DNA of 64,000 nucleotides from DATBGO01 sp036558005 (GTDB lineage Bacteria > Actinomycetota > Actinomycetes > Streptosporangiales > Streptosporangiaceae). The notes under the pieces were generated by a model. That model searched no databases. It saw only the letters and a program-made list of their open reading frames with translations, and was not told the DNA's origin. This document shows positions 53,001-63,293 of the stretch, in pieces (positions within the stretch are counted from its first letter, which is position 1; the number at the start of each line of letters is the position of its first letter). The stretch spans positions 1 to 64,000 of the forward strand of contig DATBGO010000227.1 of assembly GCA_036558005.1 (NCBI GenBank), read 5' to 3'. Made by a program: the position numbers and the translations under genes.

Positions 53001-53457
53001 GTTCTTCTTCGTGTTCCAGGAACAGCCGACCGAGCCGAGATTCGGCCTGGAACCGGACACCGCCGGGCCGGTCCGGCAATGGGAGGACCTGGCCTGGACC
53101 AGCTTCGGCGGCGGCGCGGTGCGCGGCGGCCCGGCGGGCGCGGCGGCGGGCCTGGCCGGCGGGCCGACGCTGCCGGCCTCGGCGGTCAGCAGCGTGTTCC
53201 CCGCGCTGAAGCCCACCGAGATCAGCCGCTACCGGGTCGCATCGACGGTGTTCGCGGGGATCCTGGCCAGCCGCGAGCTGCCCGCGTTCCTCAGCGCGGC
53301 GAACGCTCCTTCCGGCGTCGCGCTGGACGGCTCGAATCCCGAGGACTCCGCGCTGGCCTGGGGGCAGGACGCCGCGCAGACCGCGGCGATCACCCTCCGG
53401 ATGCCGTTCCGGATCATGATCCACGCCGATTCACTGCTCCCGCCGAGGCCGTCATGA
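50071..53457 (+). CDS. Large uncharacterised protein with central membrane hairpin
   Basis: An 1128-aa protein. The N-terminal part (1-540) is soluble, with EPNYLAGIEFGYPDLPWLFTPA near residue 100. Two membrane helices follow at about 570-593 and 596-616. The C-terminal part (about 700-1128) carries motif-like blocks: NHEMARQLLWDGYPTDQRG near 830, PRP-like ARPLGSNENRPNVVPDNVVLLVRGELLRRYPNT, and FFGFSLS with FVFQEQPTEPRFGLE near 960-1000. I do not know the function. The ATG overlaps the upstream stop (ATGA) after GGAAGGGAG. A longer upstream frame is rejected as it overlaps the previous gene. Confidence 0.7.
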   Translation: MTVTDGADAPGARYHFRSWLRRGIGADAGQPDGPGLPDRAALTVTLNVTAQQDAATVADTPPPQLTVHLYGPGDVVGIDPRHVIRTEPRDQTVNFEPNYLAGIEFGYPDLPWLFTPAQPDGDRLRPFVALIALKTGEFTAAGGPPGPLPAIDVQVMSALQPLADAWNWAHAQIAGDADLTSTITASPAAAISRVLCPRRLDPESSYTAFLVPAFEIGRQAGLGMDVSGLHTAGPAWTAQTSAPLRLPVYYQFSFRTSDAGDFESLVRKLTPTILPAEVGISLMAVDHPAPGVPGAGGPLGLEGALRSALTTPTSWTGPDRDAFQAAVQDLVNLTAAAGTDDPDNPAPEDPRIVPPFYGKWAAAAAAVDHTQPGWPGELNTDPRNRAAAGMGTQIVQAQRTALLASAWDQVAGVEAANAQLRAAQLSRAAMSAVWNRQLSAAGPGTLLALTAPVQARMLASPRTVYATIAASRVPHRIVSGAYRRAARPLGPVARRAAALAGVSGPPAARPPLLERINAGQVLVAPPPPPPGGMTSIDGVSDAAEAAALPGWLPGWLRALITWLARRLGDWLPVLTVALGLVLAAAVAVIMVAAGAAGGAAAAVAVVIVAAALGAAWWLRRVERIDAAADGLRLSGLTLAAVQAAPPATSFAVSSPPSGLGGHGSVQAAAGPGGPAGPAPPPEAVPGGSAAGPALTAVAGDSPAGARFRAAAGLALGAVHGFPADPAPAPALDLAALSATVLAKLDPARTVLARMSTVIRLPGGLPWFTPDPIEPIMAAPDFPQPMYAPLRDLNQDYLLPGVELIPPDTLGAVLENHAFIESFLVGLNHEMARQLLWDGYPTDQRGSYFRQFWDVAGYLPQAGDPASPAALAEALKDIPPINTWPLARPLGSNENRPNVVPDNVVLLVRGELLRRYPNTVIFAGKAKAGADGDNGRVLDETDERYPVFRGTLSPDITFFGFSLSADDARGGTAAAPLGFFFVFQEQPTEPRFGLEPDTAGPVRQWEDLAWTSFGGGAVRGGPAGAAAGLAGGPTLPASAVSSVFPALKPTEISRYRVASTVFAGILASRELPAFLSAANAPSGVALDGSNPEDSALAWGQDAAQTAAITLRMPFRIMIHADSLLPPRPS

Positions 53458-56400
53458 CCACACCAGGCACCGCTGCGGCCGGGCCTATGCTGCTGCTCCC
53501 GGTCCGGATCGAGACCCGGTTCGCCGGGACCGGCGACGGCAGCGAGCTGCTGGTCCGGATCTACCCCGACCAGATCATGGTGAACGCCCACCATCAGGAA
53601 CTCACCACCGCCGAGCTGGCCGCGGGCAGCGCCTACTGGGACGCGGTGTGGCGGGCCGGGAACCCGCCGCAGGACCCGGACGCCGCCCGGGCCCCGTGGC
53701 GCGGCCTGGCCAGCAGGTACGGGGCGCCGCGCGCGGCCTGGATCGTGCGCCAGTCCACCCCGGTCAACATCGGGCAGCGGCCCGCCGCGCCCACGCCGGA
53801 CGGCCAGGACCCGGTGCCCGCGCCGCAACCGCCCAGCCCGCCGGCGGCCGGCAGCAGCTGGGACCAGCCGGCCCGGGCCGCCCTGCTCCCCGCCGCCTGG
53901 ACGGTGGTGCTTGACGACGGGGCCACCAGCGTCAGCCACACCGGCTCGCCGGTCACGGCCGGCCTGGCGCTGTCGCCGTCGCCGGCCAGCTCGTCGCTGG
54001 CCGGCGGGTTCCCCGACGGCCTGCCGGTGGACGACGAGATGCGCTGGCTGGTCGATTTCGACGCGGCGGTCGCAGCCGGGATGGCGATGCGGATCCCGAT
54101 CACGCCTGCCCAGCGGCAGGCCGGGTTCGACCGGGTGCTCGTCTACGGACTGAGCGCGGAGGCCGCCGGGCCCGCCGCGGTGGCGGCGCTGCTGGACGCG
54201 CACCACTACAGCGACGGGCTGGCGTTCGTGCCGCAGGGCGCGCCCACCAGCAACACCGCGGACGCGCCGTCGGCCTGGTCCCGCGCTGACCCGGGCGAGC
54301 TGATCAGCTTCGGGACCGAGCTGGGGCCGCCGCTGACCGCGCAGCCGGACGCCGACGGGCCGGTGGCGGCGAGCCTGCTCGGCGTGCCGGTGTCCACCTT
54401 CGACCACGTCCGGTTCGCCGACCGGCACGACATGCGCGACGGCCAGGACATGCTCACCGCGCTGTGGCCGGCCACCCTGGGCTACTTCCTGCGCCAGCTC
54501 AGCGACGGCGGGCTGACCGAGGAGCGGATCGAGCAGGCGCGCGGCTGGACCATCGCGCACGTGCGCCCGCGCGGTCCGCTGCCCGCGCTGAGCGCCGGCC
54601 AGGTCCCCTACGGCATCCTGCCGGTCACCTCAACCGAGCTGTGGCAGCCTGACACCGCTGACCAGACCGAGGCCGCGGTGCTCCAGCTGGCCCGGCGGCT
54701 GCGGCCGGCCTGGACCGCCAGTGCCGCGGCCGCGCCGCGGCTGGGCGCCACCCCGGGCGACCCGGACGCCGACCTGGCCCACGTCCTGGGCATGGACGCC
54801 AGCTCCATGAGCTTCCGCGGCCGCCATGTGCTGGGCGACCAGCTGCTGTGGAACCTGATGGGGTTCCTGGCCGAGCCGGCCGCCGGGCGGGCGCTGTGGT
54901 GGCAGCAGCACCTGGTGCCCGGGCGGGCGCAGCTGGACGCGCTCGGCTACGCTTCCTGGGATCCGCGGGTGATCCACGCCGGGCTGTCCCCGGCCGACTT
55001 CCCGGTCAGCACGCCGACCGTGACCGACGGGCCGCTGTCGGAGACCGCCCAGCTTCCGGCGGACGCCAGCCTCGGCGGCGCGGCGGTCAACTACATCAGC
55101 TGGCTGCGGCACGCCGCGGTCGACGACATCAGGGCCGGCAACTACCCGGGCCCGGCCGTGCCGGGCGCCCTGCTATACCAGATCCTGCGCCAGTCGGTCC
55201 TGCTGGAGTACCTGACGCTCGCCCAGTCCGCGCAGGTGGTCAGCGGCGAGCTGACGCTGGCGCAGACCAGGGAGCAGGAACTGGTCGGCATCGAGCAGGC
55301 CGCCGCCGGGGCCGCCGCGGCGGCGCCGGCTGCGGCGGCGGCGGCGCAGGTTACCCCGTGGCAGGTGCTGGCCAGGCCGGTGTCGGCGGCCGAGCCGGTC
55401 AGCTGGGCCGAGTACCTGGTCGCGCTGGAGCCTGAGCCAGGGTCGCCGTTCGAGCGGCTGGCCGAGCTGCGGGCCAGCCTGGACCGGCTGGCGGCGCTGC
55501 CTACCGCCGAGCTGGACCGGCTGCTCACCGAGACCCTCGACGCCTGCAGCCACCGGCTCGACGTGTGGGTGACGGCGCTGGCGACGGCCCGGCTGGCCCG
55601 CCAGCGGGCGGACGGCGACGCCGCCGGCGGCCGCGGGACCGGGGACGGCCAGGGCCGCGGCCCGGCGGGCGGGCTGCTGGCCGGCGGGTACGGGTTCGTG
55701 GCGAACCTGCGCCCGGCCGCGGCCCCGGCGCCGGCCGGGCCCGCCGCCGCGCGGCTGGTCGCCGGCCTGGACACCAGGCGGGCCAGGCAGTTCCCCGGCG
55801 CGCCCCGGCCGGCCCCGCCGCTGCAGGCCGCGCCGGACAATGGCGGCTTCGTGCATGCCCCGTCGATGGCCCAGGCCGGCGCCGCCGCGGTGCTGCGCAG
55901 CGGCTACCTCTCCCACGCGGACGGCGCGCAGCAGGACCTGCTCGCCCTGGACCTGTCATCGGACCGGGTGCGGGCCGCCCTCTACCTGCTGGACGGGGTG
56001 CGCCAGGGACAGCCGCTCGGCGCGCTGCTCGGCTATCAGCTCGAGACGGGCATGCACGCGGCCGGCCTCGACACCTACATCCAGCCGCTGCGCGACCGGT
56101 TCCCGGTCGCCACCGGCAAGCTGACCCCGGCCAGCCCGGCCGACGAGGCAGCGGGCGCGTCGAACGTGGTCGACGTGCTGGCGCTGGACCGGGCCCGCCA
56201 GGCCGGGACGCTGGCTCCCGGCGCGGACTGGGGCGCCGGGCTGCCCGGGCCAGGACCGGACCAGGACACGCTGCTCACGCTGTTCGCCGCGGCCGACGAC
56301 ATGACCGACGCGATCAGCGATGTCGGGGTCGCTGAGGCGGTGTACCAGACCATGCGCGGCAACCCGGGCCGGGCCGGCGGCACCCTGGACGGCCTGTCCC

Positions 56401-57944
56401 AGGCCCAGCAGATGCCTGACCCGCAGGTCGTGGCCACCCCACGCGGCGGCGCCGATCACACCCAGCGGGTCTGCGCGCTGCTGGCCGGGACGCCGGCCCG
56501 CCACCCGGACTGGGCCCCGGTCCCGCTCACCCCGCGGGCGCTGGCCGAGCCGTGGCTGGACGCATGGGTCTCGGCGCTGCTGCCCGGCCCGGCCGGCATC
56601 GAGGCGACCGTGACCTACACCGCCGGGGCGGCGGCCCCGGTGACCGCCACCGTGCGGCTGAGTGACCTGGGCGCCGGGCCGCTGGACGTGCTGGCGATGA
56701 GCCGGGTCGACGCCCGGGCGCAGCGCTCAGAACTGGACGACAGGGTCATCTACGCCGCGGTGCCGGCCGGCGCGACCGGCATCAGCGTCAGCTACCCGGA
56801 CGCGAGCCCGCCCGCGGCCGGGTTCGCCGATCTGCTCAGCCTGGCCCGGGCCATCGCCGACCTGGTGGCCGGGTCCCGGGCGCTGGCGCCGGACGACCTG
56901 GCGCCACCGGACGCGACCGCGCCGTCCGGGCCGGGGCCGGCCGGCGTCGACGTGACCGAGCTGAACACCCGGGCCGGCGCGGCCAGGACCGCGATCGCCG
57001 CGCTCGTTACCCAGCTGGCCATCGCGGCGGCGGGCACCAGCACCCCGGACGAGGCCCGCGACGCGATCGCCGCCGCCAGCGGCTACGGCCTGGCCGGGGC
57101 GGTCCCGCCGTCGCGGCGCGGCTCCGGGCCCGATCCCCGGCTCGCCGCCCAGGCTGGCCTGCTGCACGACGCGCTGGCCGCCACCGCCGCGAGCCTGGCC
57201 GCGATCACGCTGCAGCCCGCCGACCCGGCGCCCGCGCTGGAACTGCTGGACACCGCGTTCGGCAAGAGCCTGCTGGTGCTGCCGAGGTTCACCCCGCCCG
57301 ACCCCTCGCTGGGCCCGGCGCTGGCCGCCGACCCGGCGCTGATCGGCGCGGACCCGGTCGCCGTCGAGCGCTGGCGGCAGCAGCTCACGCACGTGCGCGC
57401 CGGGGTGTCGCGGCTCGACCTGGCGCTGCTGCTCGCCGAGCTGGTGGCCGGCGCCGCGCCGCCGGCGGCCCGGATCGCCCAGCTGCCCGCGGTGCCCGGC
57501 GACCGGTGGCTGGCCCTGCCGCCCGGGCCGGGCGCCGCGCAGCCGCCCGGCCGGGTCGCGGTCATGGCGCTGGTGACCGGGGATGTCACCGACCCGGGCT
57601 CGTCCTGGGCCGGCCTGCTGGTGGACAGCTGGCCCGAGCGGGTGCCCAGCGGCACCCAGACCGCCGCGGTGGCCTTCCACTACGACGAGCCCGCGGCCCG
57701 CGCTCCGCAGGCCATGCTCCTGGCTGCCTGCCCCGACCTGCGCCGCGGCTGGGACGACGCGACGCTCGCCCAGGTGCTGCGGGAAACCCTGGACCTGGCC
57801 GGGGTGCGCGCGGTGGACCTCAGCTCGCTCGGCGAGGCCGGCCAGCTGCTCCCCGCGCTCTACTTCCCGTTCAACCTGGAGGAGGACACCGTGTCGGCTG
57901 TCTTCGCGCCGTTCACCATCGTGACCAGGCAGCGGGAGGACTGA
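53454..57944 (+). CDS. Very large uncharacterised protein
   Basis: A 1496-aa soluble protein without signal peptide or membrane helix. It begins with MLLLPVRIETRFAG, has a motif-like block LWPATLGYFLRQLSDGG at about 340 and QVPYGILPVTS near 385, and ends with LYFPFNLEEDTVSAVFAPF. The middle (about 600-800) is Ala/Pro/Gly-rich and likely flexible. No enzymatic motif is visible. Large size, coupled translation and composition suggest a structural subunit that works with its neighbours. The ATG overlaps the previous stop (ATGA). Confidence 0.7.
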   Translation: MTTPGTAAAGPMLLLPVRIETRFAGTGDGSELLVRIYPDQIMVNAHHQELTTAELAAGSAYWDAVWRAGNPPQDPDAARAPWRGLASRYGAPRAAWIVRQSTPVNIGQRPAAPTPDGQDPVPAPQPPSPPAAGSSWDQPARAALLPAAWTVVLDDGATSVSHTGSPVTAGLALSPSPASSSLAGGFPDGLPVDDEMRWLVDFDAAVAAGMAMRIPITPAQRQAGFDRVLVYGLSAEAAGPAAVAALLDAHHYSDGLAFVPQGAPTSNTADAPSAWSRADPGELISFGTELGPPLTAQPDADGPVAASLLGVPVSTFDHVRFADRHDMRDGQDMLTALWPATLGYFLRQLSDGGLTEERIEQARGWTIAHVRPRGPLPALSAGQVPYGILPVTSTELWQPDTADQTEAAVLQLARRLRPAWTASAAAAPRLGATPGDPDADLAHVLGMDASSMSFRGRHVLGDQLLWNLMGFLAEPAAGRALWWQQHLVPGRAQLDALGYASWDPRVIHAGLSPADFPVSTPTVTDGPLSETAQLPADASLGGAAVNYISWLRHAAVDDIRAGNYPGPAVPGALLYQILRQSVLLEYLTLAQSAQVVSGELTLAQTREQELVGIEQAAAGAAAAAPAAAAAAQVTPWQVLARPVSAAEPVSWAEYLVALEPEPGSPFERLAELRASLDRLAALPTAELDRLLTETLDACSHRLDVWVTALATARLARQRADGDAAGGRGTGDGQGRGPAGGLLAGGYGFVANLRPAAAPAPAGPAAARLVAGLDTRRARQFPGAPRPAPPLQAAPDNGGFVHAPSMAQAGAAAVLRSGYLSHADGAQQDLLALDLSSDRVRAALYLLDGVRQGQPLGALLGYQLETGMHAAGLDTYIQPLRDRFPVATGKLTPASPADEAAGASNVVDVLALDRARQAGTLAPGADWGAGLPGPGPDQDTLLTLFAAADDMTDAISDVGVAEAVYQTMRGNPGRAGGTLDGLSQAQQMPDPQVVATPRGGADHTQRVCALLAGTPARHPDWAPVPLTPRALAEPWLDAWVSALLPGPAGIEATVTYTAGAAAPVTATVRLSDLGAGPLDVLAMSRVDARAQRSELDDRVIYAAVPAGATGISVSYPDASPPAAGFADLLSLARAIADLVAGSRALAPDDLAPPDATAPSGPGPAGVDVTELNTRAGAARTAIAALVTQLAIAAAGTSTPDEARDAIAAASGYGLAGAVPPSRRGSGPDPRLAAQAGLLHDALAATAASLAAITLQPADPAPALELLDTAFGKSLLVLPRFTPPDPSLGPALAADPALIGADPVAVERWRQQLTHVRAGVSRLDLALLLAELVAGAAPPAARIAQLPAVPGDRWLALPPGPGAAQPPGRVAVMALVTGDVTDPGSSWAGLLVDSWPERVPSGTQTAAVAFHYDEPAARAPQAMLLAACPDLRRGWDDATLAQVLRETLDLAGVRAVDLSSLGEAGQLLPALYFPFNLEEDTVSAVFAPFTIVTRQRED

Positions 57945-57946
57945 CC

Positions 57947-59713
57947 ATGGCCTCGGTGACGATGTGGACCCGGCTGGAGCCGCACCCACGCGACGGGTCC
58001 ATGGCCCGCGGGCTGCAGGCGCAGGTCCGTGACCCGCTGTGGATGCTCGCCCGGCAGTGGCAGCTCGGCGAGCTGGCCGGCCAGGACGCCGGCTCGCCGG
58101 TCCAGGCGGTGCTGAGCGTCCAGTCCCAGCCGCTGACCGGGTACGCGCCGAACGCCGACGGCACCGGGCTGACGGGGTATGACCCGGCGGTGGCGCTGGA
58201 GCCGCACATCGAGCGGGTCCCGGTCACGCTGAACGTCCGCGGCGCGGCGCAGCTCGGCCGGCACGCCGAGGCCGCCATCAGGGCCGCGGTGCCGCCCGCC
58301 ACGGCGACCGCGGTGATCGCCGCGCTGCGGGCCGCCTACCCGATCGCGGCCACGGTCCCCCCGGACGCGCCCGAGGACACCGCCGGGCGGGCGGTCCGCG
58401 CCAGCGTGGCCGGGCGGGTCGTCGACGGGGTCGCGCTGGCCGCCGCGGCCGCACAGGTCCAGGCCGGCCAGCAGCCGGTGCCCCCGCTGCCGCCGGAGGC
58501 GGCCGAGCCGGGCATCCCCGCGGTGCTCGCCGAGCTGGCCGCTTACCGGGCGTCGCTGTACAGCGAGCCGGCCGGCGACGCGGCCTGGCGGTCCCGCCGC
58601 CTGGACTACGCCGCGACGGTCACCTCGGCCAGCAGCCAGCAGTCCGCGACGCTGACCGCGGCGGATTTCCGCGGCGGCGAACTGGACTGGTACGCGTTCT
58701 CGCTGAACCAGGCCGGCCAGGACCCGGCCGCCAACGGCGCGGGCGGCGAGAGCCCGCCGCCGGCCCCCGGTCCGCCCGGCCCGGCCCAGCTTCCCGGTCC
58801 CGCGGTAGAGACGTTCAGCTTCCTGCCGGCCCACGTCACCTTCCGCGGCATGCCCGCGCCGCGCTGGTGGGAGTTCGAGGACGCGGTCACTGACTTCGGC
58901 GCGCTCGCCCCCGACCTGACCGACCTGGCCACCCTGCTGGTGATGGAGTTCGCGCTGGTGTTCGGCAACGACTGGTTCTGGGTGCCGGTGCCCACCGGGG
59001 CCGGCACCTTGTCGCAGGTGACCACGCTGGTGGTGTCGGACACCTTCGGCGTCCGCACCGTGATCGAGCCGGCCGAGCAGCTGCCGCGGCCAGCCGGCGC
59101 CAGCACGTGGTCGATGTTCAAGATCTCCGGCCCGGGCGGCCGGTCGCCGTTCATCCTCATGCCGCCCAGCTGCGGCGCGGTCCTGGACGGCGCCCCGGTG
59201 GAAGCCGTCTACTTCCTGCGCGACGACATGGCCGCGATGTCCTGGGCCGTCGAGCACACGCTGCAGGGCCCGCTGGACGCTCCGGTCGACGCGCTCCAGC
59301 TCGCGTTCGAGTTCGACGCGGCGATCCCGCAGCCGCCGCCGGATCCGCCCGCCCCCGGCGGCCCGGACCAGGCCTACGTACTGGAGCAGATTCCGCCGGC
59401 CAACTGGATCCCGATGGTCCCTGTCACCGCCCCGTCGGGAGCACGCTACTTCCGCCGCGGCATCCTGGTCCGGCCCGGCTACGGCGACGTGCACGCGGCG
59501 GCGCGGCTGCTGGAGCCCGGGCATCCGCTCTTCGTCGCCGACGAGTCGATCCCGCGCGAGGGCGCCGAAGTGACCCGTTACTTCCGCCGCGCCCGCTGGA
59601 CCGACGGGTCCACCATCACCTGGCTGGCGCACCGGTCCCGGCCCGGCCGCGGCCCGGGCTGGTCCGGGCTCGCGTTCGACCGGGTGCAGCCGCTGCCGCC
59701 CGGCCCGGCCTGA
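57947..59713 (+). CDS. Uncharacterised protein, last gene of the giant operon
   Basis: A 588-aa soluble protein. The N-terminus has the striking MWTRLEPHPRDGSMARGLQAQ followed by DPLWMLARQWQLGELAGQDAGSP (residues 28-50), which reads like a conserved family signature. The middle has WWEFEDAVTDFG and FALVFGNDWFWVPVP (about 300-350); the C-terminus contains FRRGILVRPGYGD. No catalytic motif is recognised. It starts 2 bp after the previous stop. Its stop is followed by relic DNA rather than another operon gene. Confidence 0.7.
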   Translation: MASVTMWTRLEPHPRDGSMARGLQAQVRDPLWMLARQWQLGELAGQDAGSPVQAVLSVQSQPLTGYAPNADGTGLTGYDPAVALEPHIERVPVTLNVRGAAQLGRHAEAAIRAAVPPATATAVIAALRAAYPIAATVPPDAPEDTAGRAVRASVAGRVVDGVALAAAAAQVQAGQQPVPPLPPEAAEPGIPAVLAELAAYRASLYSEPAGDAAWRSRRLDYAATVTSASSQQSATLTAADFRGGELDWYAFSLNQAGQDPAANGAGGESPPPAPGPPGPAQLPGPAVETFSFLPAHVTFRGMPAPRWWEFEDAVTDFGALAPDLTDLATLLVMEFALVFGNDWFWVPVPTGAGTLSQVTTLVVSDTFGVRTVIEPAEQLPRPAGASTWSMFKISGPGGRSPFILMPPSCGAVLDGAPVEAVYFLRDDMAAMSWAVEHTLQGPLDAPVDALQLAFEFDAAIPQPPPDPPAPGGPDQAYVLEQIPPANWIPMVPVTAPSGARYFRRGILVRPGYGDVHAAARLLEPGHPLFVADESIPREGAEVTRYFRRARWTDGSTITWLAHRSRPGRGPGWSGLAFDRVQPLPPGPA

Positions 59714-59808
59714 CCCACCCGGCCAGCATCAGGCCCGCGGCCAGCGCCAGCCCGCGGCCGGCCGAAAACCAGCTGCCCGGACCGGGCCTGGCCGGCTTAT
59801 CCTGGCTC

Positions 59809-59937
59809 GTGCTCCTGACCCTGTCCACCACCCGCCAGCCCGCCACCGACCTGGGTTACCTGCTGCACAAGAACCCGGCCAGGCAGCACACCGCGGAACT
59901 CGGCTTCGGCACCGCGCACGTGCTCTACCCCGCGGAG
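59809..59937 (+). pseudogene. hen1: 5' fragment of hen1 (RNA 3'-terminal methyltransferase)
   Basis: GTG 59809 begins LLTLSTTRQPATDLGYLLHK and continues to GTAHVLYPAE, the N-terminus of bacterial Hen1, which methylates RNA 3' ends during Pnkp/Hen1 repair. After about 43 codons the match stops at the junction with reversed gntR sequence. Methyltransferase and ligase-activating regions are absent, so it is not functional. Confidence 0.75.
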
Positions 59938-60067
59938 TACACCTGGCCTGGCCGCATCTCGCCGCTGACGATGCTGGCCCGGATCGCCTGGCCGGCCTGC
60001 TCACGGAGGCTGACCGGCCGCAGTGACTTGAGCCCGGCCGCGGTCTCCGGATCGGGGCCGGGTCTGG

Positions 60068-60071
<4 letters not shown>
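59925..60071 (-). pseudogene. 5' fragment of a GntR regulator gene
   Basis: GTG 60071 overlaps the ABC ATPase stop (GTGA) and encodes a 48-aa product with PVSLREQAGQAIRASIVSGE and MRPGQVYSA, the start of a GntR helix-turn-helix, then stops at once in foreign sequence. The regulator was originally the last gene of the transporter operon. Its recognition helix and ligand domain are lost. Confidence 0.75.
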
Positions 60072-61179
<1,108 letters not shown>

Positions 61180-61183
<4 letters not shown>

Positions 61184-62250
61184 TGACCCGCCCCGCCCGG
61201 GCCGGCCGCGGCCGCGTGCCGCTGCCGGGCGAAGTGGCATTCGGCGATGACCTCACCGCCGGGCCCGCCGAACCGGGCCGGCTCGGGCGGCTGGCTGACG
61301 CAGACCTGCTGGCCGTGGCCGACCGGGCAGCGCGGCTCGAACGAGCACCCGGCGCCGAGCCTGGCCAGGCTCGGCGGCAGCCCGCCGATCGCGAACAGCG
61401 GCTCGCCCGCCGAGCCGGTCCTCGGCACCGCCTTCAGCAGCGCCTCGGTATAGGGGTGCACCGAGTGGCTGAACAGCTGCCGCGCGGTCCCCCGCTCGAC
61501 CACCCGGCCGGCGTACATGACCTGCACGGTGTCGCAGAACTCCGCCACGATGCCCAGGTTGTGGGTGATCAGGATGACCGCGGTACCGCGCTCGGCGGCC
61601 AGCCGTTCCAGCAGGTCCAGCACCTGCGCCTGGGTGGTGACGTCCAGCGCCGTCGTCGGCTCGTCGGCGATCAGCACGTCCGGCTGGTTGGCCAGCGCGA
61701 TCGCGATCATGACCCGCTGCCGCATCCCGCCGGAGTACTGGTGCGGGTAGTCGTCGATGCGCCGGGCCGCCGCGGGCACCTCGACGTCCCGCAGCAGGCC
61801 GATGGCCAGCTGCCTGGCCCGGCTCCGGCTGACGTCCTGGTGCGCCCGGATGGCCTCGGTGATCTGGTCGCCGATCGGCTTGATCGGGTCCAGGCCGGTC
61901 ATCGGGTCCTGGAACACGACGGAGATCTCCTTGCCCCGCACCGCCTGGAGGTCCCGCTCGCGCAGCGCGCGGATGTCCCGCCCGTTCAGGCAGACCTGGC
62001 CGGCCGTGACCTGTCCCGGCGGGTCGATCAGGCCCAGGATCGACAGGCTCAGCGCCGACTTGCCCGAGCCGGACTCGCCGACGATGCCGACCCGCTCCAG
62101 CCGCCGCACCTCGAAGCTCACGTCCCGGACCGCGCGGAAGATCCCCTCCGGCGTGACGTACTGGGTCGACAGGCCGCGCACGCTCAGCACCACCTCGCCG
62201 GGCTGGCGGCCGCCCCGGCCGGCCGCCGCGCCCGGCCCGGCCGGGCTCAC
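61180..62250 (-). CDS. Peptide ABC transporter ATP-binding protein (OppD/DppD type)
   Basis: A 356-aa ATPase: Walker A GESGSGKSA, Q-loop VVFQDPMTGLDP, signature YSGGMRQRV, Walker B VLIADEPTTALD, H-loop LITHN (Asn where most have Asp). The C-terminal Cys cluster is CSFEPRCPVGHGQQVC. GTG 62250 overlaps the permease stop (GTGA); the longer frame reading into the permease gene is rejected. Confidence 0.93.
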
Positions 62251-63266
62251 TTGGGCACCGCCGAGCGCAGCCGGACCCGCGGGTCGATGACCCCGTAAAG
62301 GACGTCGACGATCAGGTTGACCACCACGTACACCACGGCGCTGAGCAGGATGAACGTCTCGACCACCGCGTAGTCCTCGCGCTGGATCGACGCGACGACC
62401 AGGGCGCCCACCCCCGGCCAGTCGAACACCGTCTCCACCAGCACGCTGCCGGCGATCAGCTCGGCCAGCACCAGGCCGCCGACGGTGAGCGTCGGCAGGA
62501 ACGCGTTGGGCAGCGCGTGCCGCCGCAGCGCGGCCGGCCGGCCGATGCCCTTGCTCCGCACGACGGCCATGAACGGCTCGCGGGACACCTCGAACAGGCT
62601 GGCCCGCAGCAGCCGGACCAGGAAGGCGAAATCGGCGAACGCCAGCGTCACCGTGGGCAGCACCAGATGCCTGACCGCGTCCGCGAAGACACCGAACCGC
62701 CCCGCCAGCAGCGCGTCCACGGTGTAGAAGTGGGTCAGGGCCGGCGGCGCGGCGGTGTTCGGGCTCAGCCGGCCCTCCGGCCCCGGGAAGACGTGCAGCC
62801 ACTGCGACAGCAGCAGCAGGAGCAGCAGCGCCAGCCAGAACGGGGGCGTGCCCAGGCCGAGGAAGGACAGCCCGCGCACCGCCCGGTCGGCGGGGCGGCG
62901 GCGGACCGACAGCAGCGCGAGCAGCAGCGCGGCCGCGAAGGCGAGCAGGAAGGCGTAGCAGCCCAGTTCCAGCGAGGCGGGCAGCCGGGCCGCGATCAGC
63001 GCCCGGACCGGCTGGCCGACCGAGTAGGAGAACCCCCAGTTGCCCTGGAAGAAATCCCCGATGTAGCGGCCGTACTGGTCATACAGCGGCAGGTTCAGGC
63101 CGAGCACCCGGCGCATGGTGGCCACCGCCTGCGCGCTGGCCAGGTGCCCGGCCACCAGCCGGGCCGGGTCGCCGGGCAGCACCCGCAGCAGCACGAACCC
63201 GATCACCGAGGCCCCGAAGATCGTGACCACGGAGCTGGCCGCCCGCCCGGCGATGAACCGGATCAC
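62247..63266 (-). CDS. Peptide ABC transporter permease (OppB/DppB type)
   Basis: A 339-aa permease with six predicted helices: FIAGRAASSVVTIFGASVIGFVLLRVLPGDPARL at the start, LNLPLYDQYGRYIGDFFQGNWGFS, and a C-terminal VETFILLSAVVYVVVNLIVDVLYGVIDPR. Here OppB is encoded after OppC, the reverse of the first transporter's order. The start is GTG 63266. Confidence 0.92.
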   Translation of the reverse strand: MIRFIAGRAASSVVTIFGASVIGFVLLRVLPGDPARLVAGHLASAQAVATMRRVLGLNLPLYDQYGRYIGDFFQGNWGFSYSVGQPVRALIAARLPASLELGCYAFLLAFAAALLLALLSVRRRPADRAVRGLSFLGLGTPPFWLALLLLLLLSQWLHVFPGPEGRLSPNTAAPPALTHFYTVDALLAGRFGVFADAVRHLVLPTVTLAFADFAFLVRLLRASLFEVSREPFMAVVRSKGIGRPAALRRHALPNAFLPTLTVGGLVLAELIAGSVLVETVFDWPGVGALVVASIQREDYAVVETFILLSAVVYVVVNLIVDVLYGVIDPRVRLRSAVPK

Positions 63267-63293
63267 CGGCTTGTCCGGGCTGCGGCGCGCTGG

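Noticed and set aside
50565..57944. A 2459-codon plus-strand open frame whose first part overlaps the 1128-aa gene
   Set aside because: Only its later part, in the frame starting at ATG 53454, looks like protein. The first part is Arg/Gly/Ala-rich shadow sequence of the preceding gene; the ATGA overlap supports the separate start.
44844..59713. Identity as an extracellular contractile injection system or phage tail
   Set aside because: No sheath, tube, baseplate, AAA+ ATPase, LysM or tape-measure protein is recognisable in or around the operon.
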